A stretch of 64,000 nucleotides of DNA. Origin: an uncultured Prolixibacteraceae bacterium. GTDB taxonomy: Bacteria > Bacteroidota > Bacteroidia > Bacteroidales > Prolixibacteraceae. Shown here one piece after another: positions 62,932 through 64,000 of this stretch (position 1 is its first letter; the number at the start of each line of letters is the position of its first letter). Both the position numbers and the translations under genes were made by a program. The notes beneath the pieces were generated by a model. It was not told where the DNA came from. It saw only the letters and a program-made list of their open reading frames with translations, and did no database searches. The stretch spans positions 1-64,000 of the forward strand of contig CAJXZG010000020.1 of assembly GCA_913063265.1 (NCBI GenBank), in the 5' to 3' direction.

Positions 62932-64000
62932 ATGAAACGAATTTTTATGATAGCAAATCGCTTGCCCATGCAAGTGGTTGATAATAATGGAGAAAAAGAA
63001 TTAATACAATTAACGGATGGTTTTGATTCGGGCTTAAAAAAATTTTATCAATCATACGATATAAAATGGATTGGCAGAGCAGGTATCAATATCGATGAAA
63101 TTAGCGAAAAGGAAAAACAAGAAATCGACCAGAAATACAGGTCTGACAACTGCATTCCGATTTATATGGATCAGCAGCTTCGGCACAATTATATCGAAGG
63201 ATTTTGCGAGAACACTTTGTGGCCGATATTTAATTATTTTACTCAAATAACCCAATACAAGCCCAAATTTTGGAAGGCATACGAAACAGTTAACCAGATT
63301 TATGCAGATACCATTTTAAAATACATTGACAGCGATGATATTGTATGGATTCATGATTATCATTTAATGTTACTTCCAACATTAATCCGCGAAAAGCTTC
63401 CGGATATTTCAATAGGATATTTTCAACACATTCCGTTTCCTTCGTTTGAAGTGTTTAGGTTGTTGCCATGGAGAATTGAACTTTTAAAAGGAATACTTGA
63501 TGCAGACCTTGTTGGATTTCATACCTACGATTACCAGAGACACTTTATGAGTTGTGTTAGAAGGTTGCTGGGACACGAATCCTTTTTTAATAGAATTCGA
63601 TTAAATGAAAGGATTGTAAAAGTTGATGCTTTCCCAAAAGGAATTGATTATAAATATTTTTCAAAGGTTGAGAATGAGGATACCCATATTGATGAAGAAA
63701 ACAGCTCAACTATCAAACAGGATTTGTCTGAATTCAAAACAAAAGGGAAGAATAGAAAAATAATTCTTTCAATCGACAGGTTGGATTATACAAAGGGAAT
63801 ACCGGAAAGAATAAAAAGCTATGAGTTATTCTTAAAGATGCACCCTGAATACAAGGAAAAAATTAGTCTGTTTTTATTTGTTCGTCCTTCTCGCGAATCC
63901 TTAATTGAATATCAGGATCTAAAAAATCAGTTAGATGGATTGGTAGGCAGAATTAACGGAAAATACGGGACGTTTGGCTGGATGCCAATTTGGTATTTTT
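62932..64000 (+). CDS. otsA: Trehalose-6-phosphate synthase, truncated by the window end
   Basis: 356 codons are present from ATG 62932, with no stop before the window end. GT20 motifs are present: FMIANRLPMQV, WIHDYHLMLLP, GYFQHIPFPSFEVFR, GFHTYDYQRHF and the catalytic SIDRLDYTKGIPER. The enzyme joins UDP-glucose and glucose-6-phosphate to trehalose-6-phosphate. Whether a trehalose-6-phosphate phosphatase domain is fused, as is common in Bacteroidota, lies outside the window. It is divergent from pgmB-GH65 across 156 bases, linking synthesis and breakdown of a disaccharide. Confidence 0.93.
   Translation, partial: MKRIFMIANRLPMQVVDNNGEKELIQLTDGFDSGLKKFYQSYDIKWIGRAGINIDEISEKEKQEIDQKYRSDNCIPIYMDQQLRHNYIEGFCENTLWPIFNYFTQITQYKPKFWKAYETVNQIYADTILKYIDSDDIVWIHDYHLMLLPTLIREKLPDISIGYFQHIPFPSFEVFRLLPWRIELLKGILDADLVGFHTYDYQRHFMSCVRRLLGHESFFNRIRLNERIVKVDAFPKGIDYKYFSKVENEDTHIDEENSSTIKQDLSEFKTKGKNRKIILSIDRLDYTKGIPERIKSYELFLKMHPEYKEKISLFLFVRPSRESLIEYQDLKNQLDGLVGRINGKYGTFGWMPIWYF

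Overview
The window looks like a chromosomal segment of a Bacteroidota bacterium, most likely an anaerobic or facultative, possibly marine or sediment member of the Bacteroidales/Marinilabiliales side. The evidence is low GC, a TonB-dependent receptor with an N-terminal carboxypeptidase-regulatory-like domain, a type IX secretion C-terminal sorting domain, -7 boxes of the TAnnTTTG type with TTTG-like -33 boxes, few Shine-Dalgarno sequences, and families typical of the phylum (DUF349, DUF4422, SO_0444-type permease, VgrG/PAAR). I see no rRNA, tRNA or CRISPR array. Taxonomy is inference from gene content only.

Layout. 1-3000: a metal-linked outer-membrane locus (cut-off small Cys-containing protein, TonB receptor, secreted HMA protein). 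3150-10400: MFS carrier, a DUF1080-metallohydrolase fusion lipoprotein, a cytidylate-kinase-like protein, Xaa-Pro aminopeptidase, a degenerate low-molecular-weight phosphatase, and a membrane-anchored reductive-dehalogenase-like Fe-S protein. 10530-12840: DUF349 protein. 12886-22016: a DNA-damage-tolerance island with an XRE-S24 repressor, a solo Y1 transposase surrounded by REP-like repeats, a Y-family polymerase, a DnaE-type polymerase, an unknown 141-residue protein, and a umuD-umuC-SRAP operon on the other strand. 22017-22602: a gene-poor stretch with a very GC-rich hairpin. 22603-36236: housekeeping genes (TPR protein, gyrA, clpC, SpoIIE-type phosphatase, PfkB kinase, fabG, two glycosyltransferase-like genes, mnmE). 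36366-39401: a large repeat-containing T9SS cargo protein. 40285-43931: a five-gene Cu/Zn handling operon headed by an AraC regulator with its own CxxC metal-binding domain. 44185-46199: an orphan VgrG-PAAR pair. 46314-56384: a serine hydrolase lipoprotein, agmatine deiminase and N-carbamoylputrescine amidase (putrescine synthesis), acyl-CoA dehydrogenase, exonuclease III, anchored thioredoxin, ArfB, GtrA, CPBP protease and DUF456. 56462-64000: a class A penicillin-binding protein, then a trehalose/disaccharide locus (uridine-kinase-like, GH65 phosphorylase, beta-phosphoglucomutase) divergent from a trehalose-6-phosphate synthase that runs off the end.

The most unusual parts are the translesion island (two S24 proteins, two Y-family polymerases, a second replicative-type polymerase, SRAP and an unknown protein within 9 kb, with a long inverted repeat in front of dinB and a REP/transposase module inserted), the self-anchored dehalogenase-like protein, the phosphatase that has lost its start and its catalytic residues, the metal-binding AraC regulator, and the GC-rich hairpin in the 22.3 kb gap.
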